Part shown: piece by piece, positions 53,151 through 61,289 of the stretch
Layout: each line of letters begins with the position of its first letter
How positions within the stretch are numbered: the stretch's first letter is position 1
NCBI RefSeq assembly: GCF_000981585.1
Contig: NZ_LN831776.1
Span: 3,703,187-3,767,186, forward strand
DNA: 64,000 bases
Reading direction: 5' to 3'
Origin: Paenibacillus riograndensis SBR5
Lineage (GTDB): Bacteria; Bacillota; Bacilli; Paenibacillales; Paenibacillaceae
Notes under the pieces: generated by a model
Seen by the model: the letters and a program-made list of their open reading frames with translations, nothing else
What the model was told of the DNA's origin: nothing
The model's database searches: none
Made by a program: the position numbers and the translations under genes

Positions 53151-53720
53151 ATGTCAGACAAAAAAACAGATCACAGAGTGAGATATACAAAAATGGTTAT
53201 AAAAGAAAGCTTATTGAAGCTTTTGACAGAACGGTCTATCAATAAAGTTACAGTGACCGACATTTGCAGAGAAGCAGGGATTAATCGCAACACCTTCTAT
53301 ACACACTATGCTAATCAGTTTGAGCTTCTTTCAACGATTGAAAATGATCTTTACGAAGAAATTAAGCAAGTTGTGATTAGTTCTTCAAACCCTCAAAATC
53401 TATCTTATGAATTATGTAAGTATATAAAAGCGAATAAAATTATTTGTGAGGTTTTGTTCTCGGAGCATGGCGATAAAGAATTATTAGAACGAATCCTTTA
53501 TATCAGCCATGATATAACTATTGAGAAATGGAGGCAGCAAGTTAAATATTTTGATCAACCATTATTTGAGTCCTGGTATACGTTTACCGCACATGGCAGT
53601 ATAGCCATTATTAAAAAGTGGGTGAACAGTGGCCTGAAGGAAAGCCCCAGTAAAGTTGCAGCTTTTATTGATAAAGCCACGGAATCCGTATCTAAAGCAT
53701 TTTATTCTGAAGAATTGTAG
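53151..53720 (+). CDS. TetR/AcrR family transcriptional regulator
   Basis: 189 residues after GGGAGG. HTH in LLKLLTERSINKVTVTDICR, EAGINRNTFYTHYANQFELL; the remainder is the helical ligand domain with C-terminal TetR_C_7-like features (MSDKKTDHRVRYTKMVIKES is the DhaS/Rha-type N-terminus). Divergent from the CruF-like gene, which it probably represses at TTGAACGTTCAA. AT-rich codon use as in its neighbour, suggesting acquisition as a pair. Confidence 0.9.
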   Translation: MSDKKTDHRVRYTKMVIKESLLKLLTERSINKVTVTDICREAGINRNTFYTHYANQFELLSTIENDLYEEIKQVVISSSNPQNLSYELCKYIKANKIICEVLFSEHGDKELLERILYISHDITIEKWRQQVKYFDQPLFESWYTFTAHGSIAIIKKWVNSGLKESPSKVAAFIDKATESVSKAFYSEEL

Positions 53721-53805
53721 GCTTTCCCCGCTCCTCACCAAAAAGCCCGGTCAGCTTCTGTGAGGCCACTGAAAAAGTCGAGAGACAGGAACATGGTCCC
53801 AAAGA

Positions 53806-53830
53806 AAGTCGCTAATTTAGCGGCTTTTTT
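53806..53830 (+). terminator. Terminator of the TetR gene
   Basis: AGTCGCTAA/TTAGCGGCT then six T. Confidence 0.75.
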
Positions 53831-53836
53831 GTTTTA

Positions 53837-53858
53837 TCGGTACAAGTTCTTGTACCGA
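53837..53858. repeat. 22-bp palindrome
   Basis: TCGGTACAAG and CTTGTACCGA are separated by TT; a half copy AAGAACTTG follows at 53868. Seven bases after the terminator; may be a protein site or the end of a repeat. Confidence 0.5.
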
Positions 53859-53928
53859 GTCGAGGACAAGAACTTGAGTCGATTACCGATTAGGTAAGTA
53901 TCTAACTATGTTTCCAAGCAATCTCATT

Positions 53929-53992
53929 AAGCTCTAACGGAAAACGTTAGCTCAATATCAAGAAGAAACGCTAACGGGAAACTTCAGTTCAA
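53929..53992 (+). repeat. CTAACGG-type repeat, left copies
   Basis: AGCTCTAACGGAAAACGTTA (53930-) and ACGCTAACGGGAAACTTCAG (53968-) share the core CTAACGG(G)AAA with the copy at 54367-54392 on the other side of the small gene. Confidence 0.55.
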
Positions 53993-54100
53993 CCACGATA
54001 GGGCAACTAGTAAGTAAACGCGATCGGCTGCCTTTATTAAACTAACAGGCAGATTTGTTTAATGGTAAAATGGTGGTAAACCGAATTTGGGGGTATTGGA

Positions 54101-54349
54101 GTGCGAATGTATGCCCTTCTTAAAGAACATGTTGATGATGTTAGAAAGCTTATGATTTACGATTATGAAAATGGAGTTTATGTTTTTTTATATGATACAC
54201 AAGAAGATAAGAGTGGCTTTGCCGACTTATGGTTTGAAACGTTTGATGAAGCTGTTGACTACTGTATTGAAAAATACAAAGTAATACTGGATCAATGGGT
54301 TGTAATAAATGATCCAAAGGAAGGGCAACAACACGATATTATACATTAA
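54101..54349 (+). CDS. Hypothetical small acidic protein
   Basis: 82 residues; GTG 54101 or ATG 54107 as start, with GGGGG and TTGGAG upstream. MRMYALLKEHVDDVRKLMIY, DYENGVYVFLYDTQEDKSGF and WFETFDEAVDYCIEKYKV suggest a compact alpha/beta protein, acidic, with one Cys. I do not recognise a family; small acidic proteins of this kind beside repeats are often immunity proteins of toxin systems, but no toxin is present. AT-rich. Confidence 0.7.
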   Translation: MRMYALLKEHVDDVRKLMIYDYENGVYVFLYDTQEDKSGFADLWFETFDEAVDYCIEKYKVILDQWVVINDPKEGQQHDIIH

Positions 54350-54366
54350 ATAATAATATGCTTAGC

Positions 54367-54392
54367 TTTAAGCTAACGGGAACGTTAGTTCA
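54367..54392 (+). repeat. CTAACGG-type repeat, right copy
   Basis: CTAACG-GGAA-CGTTAG is perfectly symmetric and matches the left copies at 53929-53992. Confidence 0.55.
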
Positions 54393-54398
54393 ACGACA

Positions 54399-54446
54399 AC
54401 AGCGGCAGTCTAAGACTTTATTTATCAGGTCTTGGTCCGCCGCTGT
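54399..54446 (+). terminator. Terminator of the small acidic gene
   Basis: ACAGCGGC/GCCGCTGT outer stem and AAGACTT/AGGTCTT inner stem, followed by TTCTTTT. Confidence 0.75.
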
Positions 54447-54584
54447 TTCTTTTAATTGATCAGTCTACAACTTACTTTTCAAAAACTGACAATTTTTCAA
54501 TTCAAAAACCGCGTTAAATCAGCGACTCTAGTCTAATACTTTATTTTCACCGAACATCAGATGATTTAGGCGGGGCAGGAGGAG

Positions 54585-54671
54585 TGAGCTCCCTCAGCGG
54601 AATGGACGAATCTCTCCCATTAACGGATTTCCAGTCCGCATTGGCTGCGGATTGCTTGTGAAGGGAGCTCA
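54585..54671. repeat. Inverted repeat with 67-base spacer
   Basis: TGAGCTCCCT (54585) and AGGGAGCTCA (54662) are exact reverse complements. The spacer has a small CGGA/TCCG hairpin. No gene in or around it. Confidence 0.5.
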
Positions 54672-54738
54672 ACGCGTCCGCAGAGGGGCCCAGGCAAAAT
54701 CGCACCAGAGCTGCAATTGATTGATCCGCAAATGATTG

Positions 54739-54922
54739 AAGTGGAAATAGTTTACTTAAATATGCTCAAAAGACGTTTTATAGAGGCATTAGTGGGAATT
54801 AGTAGACTTAAATTAAGTGAAATACGCTGTGGAGGGACGAATGGGCTGAATTAGGTTTCCTTTTTCCAACTAATTCCTACAGGAGGGCGGGGAGGACAGA
54901 TTTAAGTTTACTTTTTCCACTT
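54739..54922. repeat. Four-arm repeat cluster 2
   Basis: Four copies of the 24-base unit of cluster 1: 54739 (+), 54790 (+), 54848-54871 (-) and 54898-54922 (-). Cluster 1 at 46217-46400 spans the same length, 184 bases. The arms are more diverged than in cluster 1. No gene. Confidence 0.75.
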
Positions 54923-55071
54923 GGGCTTCTGCCATATACTCCAATCTGGTCCATGGAGCTTTGAAAAGGCTAGAGAATACAGGTTCCTTCAGTGCTCCTG
55001 GACACATGAGCGGATAGCGAGGCACGGCCTCTCAACGGACAGGCGCTCTATTAGATAATTTATACCCAAAT

Positions 55072-55097
55072 TTCAATATATGAAAAATTCATAATAG
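55072..55097. repeat. 26-nt site, identical to one at 41369-41394
   Basis: The same 26 bases, ending TTCATAATAG, 208 bases before the start of the Rtp homologue. A shorter relative, ATCAATATATGAAATTTATT, occurs at 8829 before the sulfurtransferase start. Confidence 0.6.
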
Positions 55098-55304
55098 AAA
55101 ACCCCAAACAAACCTGCTCCCCAGCACCAAAGATTACATTCACTCCATTACGGGTACTTATACCCTAATTAAAGGTTTCAAGGGGAGGGGCCTATCTTAA
55201 AAATGCTTATTGTGAAAGCTGGGAAATAGAGTATATACTAGAGTTATGCAGGAAAGATAAGGAAAATTAGCCGGAGTAAGAAACATACCATCAGGAGGTG
55301 TCCC

Positions 55305-55664
55305 ATGGCGTTTATGATTGCCCAGCGGGCTTTTATTAAGGTATACCTGATTACAATGGTTGAGCAGCATAAAGGTTATGGCTATCAAATGCTGGAGGAT
55401 TTGCGGAGAGATTTCAAAGCCCACGGCTATTCTCCTCCCCAGAGCGAAATTTACAGGGCGCTGCATGAGCTGGTTCAGCAGGGGATTCTATACCGCACCA
55501 AGCAGCTCAAAGGAAATGATCCCAAAGTGGATTTTCAGGAAATTGTCCTGTATCATTTCACAGCCGACGGGGAGGAAAAAGCCAGACTATATAAAAAACA
55601 GGTCAAAACGGATCTTGACCGCTGCCTTGGAATCCTTAACAAAGCCGTAGCGGATAATTTCTAG
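55305..55664 (+). CDS. rtp: Replication terminator protein (Rtp) homologue
   Basis: 119 residues after AGGAGGTG. It aligns along its whole length with B. subtilis Rtp as I recall it: AQRAFIKVYLITMVEQHKGY, YRALHELVQQGILYRTKQLK, EIVLYHF, LYKKQVKTDLDRCLGIL, and the last residues A.ADNF. The winged helix and the C-terminal dimer helix are both there. Rtp binds Ter sites as a dimer and stops replication forks from one side. A PadR-like regulator is the main alternative, but the match to Rtp is closer. The broken yteA-like gene converges three bases after its stop. Confidence 0.82.
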   Translation: MAFMIAQRAFIKVYLITMVEQHKGYGYQMLEDLRRDFKAHGYSPPQSEIYRALHELVQQGILYRTKQLKGNDPKVDFQEIVLYHFTADGEEKARLYKKQVKTDLDRCLGILNKAVADNF

Positions 55665-55666
55665 CA

Positions 55667-56230
55667 TCAAAGCTCTTCGTTGTCTGCATCCTGGCCCGGG
55701 GAAGTCACCGGTGAGCTTGCGCTTCCGTAATCCTCCACAGCATCCCAGGCGCCGGCATCATCGAATCTGCCGCTGTGCTGCTGGCGGTTACGCCCTGCTC
55801 CTGCCGGGGGAGCCGTCATTACTTCTTCTTCTACAGGCCGGTCGCTTTAGGATTCGCGGGGCGGCACATGCTCTACAGCGTAAGGAGTATAGGGAACTGC
55901 CTCTAGTCGCTCATATGGAATCTCCTGGCTGCTTACCACACATATACCGTAGGTACCGTCTTTCATTCGCTGCAGGGCGGCTTCAATGTCAGACAGCTCC
56001 TCGGAGAGTGACCGGTTGATCGCCAGATCCCGGCTTCGCTCGAAGGTTTCCGTGCCTGTGTCGGCAGGATGGTTGTCTGCGGAGGAAAGTTCACCGGTTG
56101 AATTTCGGAGCGAGTCACCGAGCAGGCTGTTTTCTTCTCCGTTCTGTGAGAAATGCTGCTCCAGCTCCTTTTTGCGCTCCAGCAGGGCTTTTTTCAGACT
56201 AGCAAGCTGTTCATTGGATAGATGGCTCAT
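55667..56230 (-). pseudogene. YteA-like (TraR/DksA) protein interrupted by a stop codon
   Basis: The first 127 codons (MSHLSNEQLASLKKALLERK, IEAALQRMKDGTYGICVVSS, QEIPYERLEAVPYTPYAVEH) are a YteA-family TraR/DksA protein in which the zinc Cys residues are mostly replaced, as usual for YteA. TAA at 55847-55849 ends it at HVPPRES. The same frame then continues SDRPVEEEVMTAPPAGAGRN to GRFDDAGAWDAVEDYGSASS and stops at 55667; RPVEEEV and FDxxxAWxAVEdyG are standard C-terminal blocks. So one point change cut off a third of the protein. Sporulation-linked family. Confidence 0.75.
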
Positions 56231-56416
56231 TCTATACTCATCCTTTCTGGGATGTATTTATGCTTCTGCCGTATTCTTTCCTTACCCTATTGTAGTCAGG
56301 AGCAATCAGAAGGAGAGGAGCACAGGAAGTGCAACTTTAGTGATATTTTCAGGTTGCTTGCACCCTGTTATAATGGTTACTACCGGATGAACGATATATA
56401 CTTGGAGGTCAATTCA

Positions 56417-56812
56417 ATGGATGAACACATGAAACGCAGACTGGACAAGCAGAGAAAGCTGTTCAGCCAGCTAGGCATTACACTGGATGCACTAACCATA
56501 CACGAGAAGGAATTCAGCATGAAACTCCGCGGCTACGATGCCGAAGAGGTCGACACATTTCTGGATAGCGTAATTAAGGATTATGAGCGTTTTTACGCGA
56601 CCATAGCTGATTTGATGGATAAATGGCAGGAACAGCAGATAGAGCTCCGTGAACTGAAGGAGAAAAGCAAACAGGCAGAAGCCATTCCTGCACCAGCGCC
56701 TATTATCAGGGGAATTGATCCTATGGATCTGGAGGATGTGATCTTGAAGCTGGAAGCCAATGTGCGGCAGCTAAAAGACAGACTGCCCCGGAGCAGTGAG
56801 AGCTACCTGTAA
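56417..56812 (+). CDS. GpsB/DivIVA-like cell division protein
   Basis: 131 residues from ATG 56417 after GGAGG; the frame upstream has no site. LTIHEKEFSMKLRGYDAEEV and DTFLDSVIKDYERFYATIAD are the membrane-binding N-terminal motif and coiled coil of the DivIVA/GpsB family. The C-terminal part is a second helix (LEDVILKLEANVRQLKDRLP) after a Pro/Ala linker. GpsB links penicillin-binding proteins to the division machine. Paenibacillus carries DivIVA and GpsB paralogues; which this is cannot be decided. Confidence 0.85.
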   Translation: MDEHMKRRLDKQRKLFSQLGITLDALTIHEKEFSMKLRGYDAEEVDTFLDSVIKDYERFYATIADLMDKWQEQQIELRELKEKSKQAEAIPAPAPIIRGIDPMDLEDVILKLEANVRQLKDRLPRSSESYL

Positions 56813-56909
56813 TCATCCTTGTTAACGAACAATCCACTTGTTATCTGTATTGCCAGCATTTACAATTAAAAGGCAGCAGATACCGGAATGCCGGATGGAG
56901 GTTGAACCA

Positions 56910-59645
56910 TTGCTTAACAAGCAAGCCTGGAGCCTGAGAATCCGCAGTAAAATCGCGCTTGGATATGTCATGATCCTGCTTATGCTGGGCCTGTTTCTGC
57001 TTGTAGTGGCGGGCAGAATAACGGATCTGGAGAAAGAAACGGTTTTTCTCAGCGATCATGACATGAAGGTGCATGAGCTTACCTATCAGATTGAAAAAGA
57101 TGTGCTGGATATGGAGACTGGCCAGCGCGGATATGCGCTTACCGGTGAATCCAGCTATTTGACCCCGTATGACACCGGGATTACAGAATGGAAGATTCAT
57201 TATACCGGATTAAGCGGCCTGATCAACGATAATCCCGACCAGTCGAAGATTCTAAGCAATATCCAGAACAATATTGAACATTGGATCGAATCAGCGGGTC
57301 AATATATTGTGGATCTGAAACGGAATGGCCAGACTCAGGCAGTCAATGCTTTTTTCCATAATGACAGCGGCAAGGTTATTATTGATTCCATCCGCTCACA
57401 GTTCGACTATTTCCGTGACAATGAACGGAAGCTTACCAGCGAGCGGATAGCCAATCTGAAAGCAAGCAATGACAAGCTTCTGGTAACCATGTATATCCTT
57501 TGGGGACTGGTTGCATTGCTGGCTGCGCTTATTACTTATTTGATATCAGCAAGCATTGTTAAGCCGCTCCGCAGTGTGATACAGGCGATCCACACCATCG
57601 CCAGCGGAGGCAATATGTCCGAACGGATCTCCGTGAAGTCCCTTGATGAAATCAATGATCTGGGAAATGCCACGAATGATCTGCTGGATACGGTGCAGCG
57701 GCAGCAGTGGAGCAGTGAACAGCTGGCGTTAATGTCTGTTGCTCTGCAGGAGACTACGGATTTGCCGCTGCTGTGCCGTACATTTATGAACAGACTGTCT
57801 GTGATCCTGGAGCTGCAGTATGGTGCCGTATATGTACTGAACGGGAATAAAGAGTATAAACGAATGTACTCCTATGCAGGCTCAGAGCAACAAGAGATTG
57901 AATTTGGAAAAAGTACGATTCGCCCGGGAGAAGGGCTCGTTGGCCAATGTGCGGCCGATATGAGGATGATTCGAATTAACAACTTACCCGAGGATTACAT
58001 AAGCATCAACTCAGGACTTGGAAGATCTGCACCCAAGTTTGCCGTAATTGCTCCAATCCTGTTTGAGAACAAAACACTGGCCGTTCTGGAAACGGCTTCA
58101 CTTACCCAATGGGCTCCGCATCATCTTGAGCTCTTTAATGAACTGCTGAAAATGCTGGGAGTCACCTTGAATTCTGTATTGACCCGGATGGAAATCCAGC
58201 AGCTGTATAGCGAATCCCAGACGATGAATGAAGAATTGCAGGTGCAATCCGAAGAGCTTCAGGTGCAGTCAGAGGAACTGCAGGTCCAGACTGAAGAACT
58301 GCAGAATCATACACAGGAACTGCTCACGCTCAACCGGGAGCTGGAGCACCAGAAGTCCGTGGCAGAGAATGCAGCAGCTCAGTTGGAGAAATATAATGAG
58401 CAGCTGGAATTAAGCTCGCGTTACAAATCCGAATTTTTGGCCAACATGTCTCATGAGCTGCGTACACCGCTTAACAGTATGCTTATACTTTCACAGCTGC
58501 TTACCGAGAACCGGAATGACAGCCTGACGGAAGAAGAACAGGGATATGCCGAAGTCATTCATTCGTCGGGCAGTGAATTGCTGGGGATGATCAATGATAT
58601 TCTGGACCTGTCCAAAGTGGAAGCCGGGAAAATGACCGTAGAGCGGGACCCTGTCAATCTTACCGAGCTTCCTTCTATACTGTATGGTTATTTCAACAAG
58701 ATGGCGGAGCAGAAAAATATTGATTTCAAGGTGACCCTTGAGAACAACGTCCCGGATATATTTTTTACAGACGAGATGCGGTTGCACCAAATTCTGCGGA
58801 ACCTGCTGTCCAATGCTTTTAAATTTACGGAAAAAGGTTTCGTCGAGGTCGTCATCAGCCGTCTTGAACCGCCGTCCGCACCACAGCTTTCTGAGCCTGG
58901 TTCCGTACTGGCCTTTGCTGTGAGGGATAGCGGAATCGGAATCGGGGAAATGAACCGTGAGGTGATCTTCGAGGCTTTCCGCCAGGCTGACGGCTCAACG
59001 GCGCGTAAATTCGGCGGCACGGGACTGGGGTTGTCCATATCGCTCCAACTGGCCCGGCTGCTTGGGGGCACCATTTCTTTGGATAGTAAAGAGGGGGAAG
59101 GCAGCACGTTTACGCTGTTTATTCCCTGCCGTGAAGAAGAAGAAGGATTCGATTCCGTCTTTCCCGGGGTATGGACGCTGCAGGCCGCTGCTGCCGCCGA
59201 GCGGGACAATAAGCAGCCGGATGGTGCTGCGGGAGCGGATGCTGTCTTGTTTGATAAGGAGTATTCGAATCTGCATGGTAAAACGGTGCTGATCGTGGAT
59301 GACGATGTGCGCAACATCTATGCACTTGAAAAAGGGCTGGAGCCTTATGATATGAATATTCTGACTGCCCAATCAGGCTTCGAATGCCTGCAGATGGTCA
59401 GAGAACAGCCTGATGTGGATATCGTTCTGCTGGACATTATGATGCCGAATTTGGACGGGTACGACACGCTGTCGATTATCCGTGAGGAGCTGATGCTGCC
59501 GGAGCTTCCCATTATCGCCATCTCAGCCAAAACGATGAAGGAAGACCGGGAGAAATGTCTGGCAGCGGGCGCTTCGGATTTTATCAGCAAGCCTGTAATC
59601 ATTCAGGATGTAGTGACCCGGATGTGCCGCCTGATGGGGGGATAA
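56910..59645 (+). CDS. Hybrid sensor histidine kinase (CHASE3-HAMP-GAF-HisKA-HATPase-REC)
   Basis: 911 residues from TTG 56910, eight bases after GGAGG (an ATG at 56895 lacks a site). TM1 about 11-37, a CHASE3 outer domain (METGQRGYALTGESSYLTPY), TM2 about 190-217, HAMP, GAF about 270-420, a linker with EELQVQSEELQVQSEELQVQ three times, H-box SHELRTPLNS with His515, HATPase (NLLSNAFKF, RDSGIGIG, KFGGTGLGLSI) and a receiver with Asp842 in LLDIMMPNLDGYD. Single gene without a partner regulator; output probably by phosphorelay. Confidence 0.93.
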   Translation: MLNKQAWSLRIRSKIALGYVMILLMLGLFLLVVAGRITDLEKETVFLSDHDMKVHELTYQIEKDVLDMETGQRGYALTGESSYLTPYDTGITEWKIHYTGLSGLINDNPDQSKILSNIQNNIEHWIESAGQYIVDLKRNGQTQAVNAFFHNDSGKVIIDSIRSQFDYFRDNERKLTSERIANLKASNDKLLVTMYILWGLVALLAALITYLISASIVKPLRSVIQAIHTIASGGNMSERISVKSLDEINDLGNATNDLLDTVQRQQWSSEQLALMSVALQETTDLPLLCRTFMNRLSVILELQYGAVYVLNGNKEYKRMYSYAGSEQQEIEFGKSTIRPGEGLVGQCAADMRMIRINNLPEDYISINSGLGRSAPKFAVIAPILFENKTLAVLETASLTQWAPHHLELFNELLKMLGVTLNSVLTRMEIQQLYSESQTMNEELQVQSEELQVQSEELQVQTEELQNHTQELLTLNRELEHQKSVAENAAAQLEKYNEQLELSSRYKSEFLANMSHELRTPLNSMLILSQLLTENRNDSLTEEEQGYAEVIHSSGSELLGMINDILDLSKVEAGKMTVERDPVNLTELPSILYGYFNKMAEQKNIDFKVTLENNVPDIFFTDEMRLHQILRNLLSNAFKFTEKGFVEVVISRLEPPSAPQLSEPGSVLAFAVRDSGIGIGEMNREVIFEAFRQADGSTARKFGGTGLGLSISLQLARLLGGTISLDSKEGEGSTFTLFIPCREEEEGFDSVFPGVWTLQAAAAAERDNKQPDGAAGADAVLFDKEYSNLHGKTVLIVDDDVRNIYALEKGLEPYDMNILTAQSGFECLQMVREQPDVDIVLLDIMMPNLDGYDTLSIIREELMLPELPIIAISAKTMKEDREKCLAAGASDFISKPVIIQDVVTRMCRLMGG

Positions 59646-59672
59646 GCCAAACTTGACATTTTCAAAAACCCA

Positions 59673-59701
59673 TTGACGGAAATATAGGTATGATTTATGA
59701 T
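59673..59701 (+). promoter_or_regulatory. Promoter of the PTS operon
   Basis: TTGACG and TATGAT with a 17-base spacer. The transcript would begin about 25 bases before the RNA antiterminator. Confidence 0.7.
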
Positions 59702-59730
59702 ATTCTTATAAATGATCATTTATATGCAAT

Positions 59731-59758
59731 CGGCGTGTTACCTTTAAGGGCATGAGCC
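59731..59758 (+). promoter_or_regulatory. Ribonucleic antiterminator (RAT) for a GlcT-type protein
   Basis: CGGCGTGTTACCTTTAAGGG followed by CATGAGCC. The GTGTTAC...GGCATGAG pattern is that of RAT sequences bound by SacY/LicT/GlcT proteins. Its right end overlaps the left arm of the terminator at 59754, so folding of one excludes the other. Confidence 0.72.
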
Positions 59759-59801
59759 AAGAATTGACTTCATTCATTTGAGTCTTTCTTGGCTCTTTTT
59801 T
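59754..59801 (+). terminator. Leader terminator of the PTS operon
   Basis: GAGCCAAGAA pairs with TTCTTGGCTC, with inner GACT/AGTC, then six T. It stands 40 bases before the antiterminator gene and after the promoter, which makes sense only as a regulated terminator. Confidence 0.85.
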
Positions 59802-59840
59802 ATGCGAAAAATTGGATATTGGGCGGAAAGGAGGGAGAAC

Positions 59841-60719
59841 TTGGCGAGGGAAAACGAGCAGTTCGAGGTACTGCGGGTAATCGGAAACAACGTGGTAATG
59901 GTTCAAGGGGGAAGAAAAGGCAAGGAATATGTAATCATCGGCAAGGGTATCGGATTTGCGGTCAAAGATACGGGATTCATCGATGCAAATGACCAGCGGA
60001 TTGAGAAATTGTTCCGGCTGGAGGACCGTGACGAATGGAGTCAATATCAGATTTTGCTCGAAGATATTGATCCCAAGGTAATGAAGATTACAGATGATAT
60101 TATTGCGGATATTGCTCATGAATTTTCCGGCAAGTTGAACGACAAAATCTATTTGGCGCTCCCCAGCCATATTCAGTTCACCATCTACCGTCTGCGGGGC
60201 GGTATGGATATTGTCAACCCGTTCCTTCAGGAGACTAAAATGTCATTTCCGAAGGAATTTGAGATCGCTTACAGGGCAGCGGAGAAAATCAGTGCAGAGT
60301 TCAATGTTCAGATTCCTGAAGATGAAGTGGGCTTTCTGACCTATCACGTGTATTCTGCTGTCAGCAATGTGCCGGTAGGCCAGCTGGTCAAAGCCTCGAA
60401 TATTGTCAGTGAACTGCTCGACATGATCCGCGAGGAACGAAAGGTAACCTTTGTTTACGGGAGTATGAACCATATCCGGCTGATGATCCATCTGAGATTT
60501 TCCATTGAGCGGATTCTGCAGGGTTCACTCATCGACAATCCGTTCGTGAAACATATTCAGAAAGAATACAAAGAGGAATACAAGCTGGCCCAAAAACTGG
60601 GCAAGGTCATGCAAAATTCGCTGGGCACAGAGGTCCCGGAAGAAGAAATCTGCTTCCTCGCCATGCATTTGCGCCGTTTGTTTCAGACTCTGGATCAGCA
60701 GCATAAACAGAAACAGTAA
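59841..60719 (+). CDS. glcT: PRD-type transcription antiterminator (GlcT/BglG family)
   Basis: 292 residues from TTG 59841 after AAGGAGGGAG. N-terminal RNA-binding CAT domain (FEVLRVIGNNVVMVQGGRKG, EYVIIGKGIGF), then two PRD domains with the phospho-histidines in HEFSGKLNDKIYLALPSHIQ, LTYHVYSAVS, SMNHIRLMIHL and AMHLRRL. Phosphorylated by the PTS when no sugar is present; then it cannot bind RAT. First gene of the operon and probably its own activator. Confidence 0.92.
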   Translation: MARENEQFEVLRVIGNNVVMVQGGRKGKEYVIIGKGIGFAVKDTGFIDANDQRIEKLFRLEDRDEWSQYQILLEDIDPKVMKITDDIIADIAHEFSGKLNDKIYLALPSHIQFTIYRLRGGMDIVNPFLQETKMSFPKEFEIAYRAAEKISAEFNVQIPEDEVGFLTYHVYSAVSNVPVGQLVKASNIVSELLDMIREERKVTFVYGSMNHIRLMIHLRFSIERILQGSLIDNPFVKHIQKEYKEEYKLAQKLGKVMQNSLGTEVPEEEICFLAMHLRRLFQTLDQQHKQKQ

Positions 60720-60728
60720 GGAGAGAAA

Positions 60729-61244
60729 ATGATGTTTTCCAAATGGAAGTCCAAAAAAGAAGCACAACCGTCAAAGATAACTACCCTGGAGATTTTGGCA
60801 CCGGTCAGCGGGCAGGCCGTTTCCTTAACCGGAGTGCCGGATGAAACGTTCTCAGGCGGGCATATGGGGCAGGGAATCGCTATAGAACCTAGCGAGGGGA
60901 AACTAATCGCCCCTTTTGACGGAAAGATCGCCCATGTGGTCAAATCCAGTCATGCCGTAATCATTGAGCATTCTTCCGGACTGCAGCTGCTGCTGCATAT
61001 CGGAATGGATACCGTAAGCCTGAAAGGCAGCGGTTTTATCAGCCATATCGCCAGCGGGGATGAAGTGAAAGCAGGACAGACGCTGATTGAGTTCGATATC
61101 GCATCGATACAGGCAGCCGGTTATCAGACGATTACGCCGGTCATTGTGACACGCAACGGTGAAGCTGACCCCGAAGTGGTTTGCCGCTATGGTTCGGTAA
61201 CCGCCGGCAAAGACATTATTCTAACTGTGGCATCCAGGCAATAA
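60729..61244 (+). CDS. crr: PTS glucose-type EIIA component
   Basis: 171 residues, starts 9 bases after the antiterminator. ILAPVSGQAVSLTGVPDETF, GQGIAIEPSEGKLIAPFDGK and the active His90 in LLLHIGMDTVSLKG are typical of EIIA(Glc). Takes phosphate from HPr and gives it to the EIIB domain that follows. The first 15 residues are basic and extra. Confidence 0.94.
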   Translation: MMFSKWKSKKEAQPSKITTLEILAPVSGQAVSLTGVPDETFSGGHMGQGIAIEPSEGKLIAPFDGKIAHVVKSSHAVIIEHSSGLQLLLHIGMDTVSLKGSGFISHIASGDEVKAGQTLIEFDIASIQAAGYQTITPVIVTRNGEADPEVVCRYGSVTAGKDIILTVASRQ

Positions 61245-61289
61245 ATCATACAGCATCATCAACGGCATAGCCAAATACGAGAATAGGGG

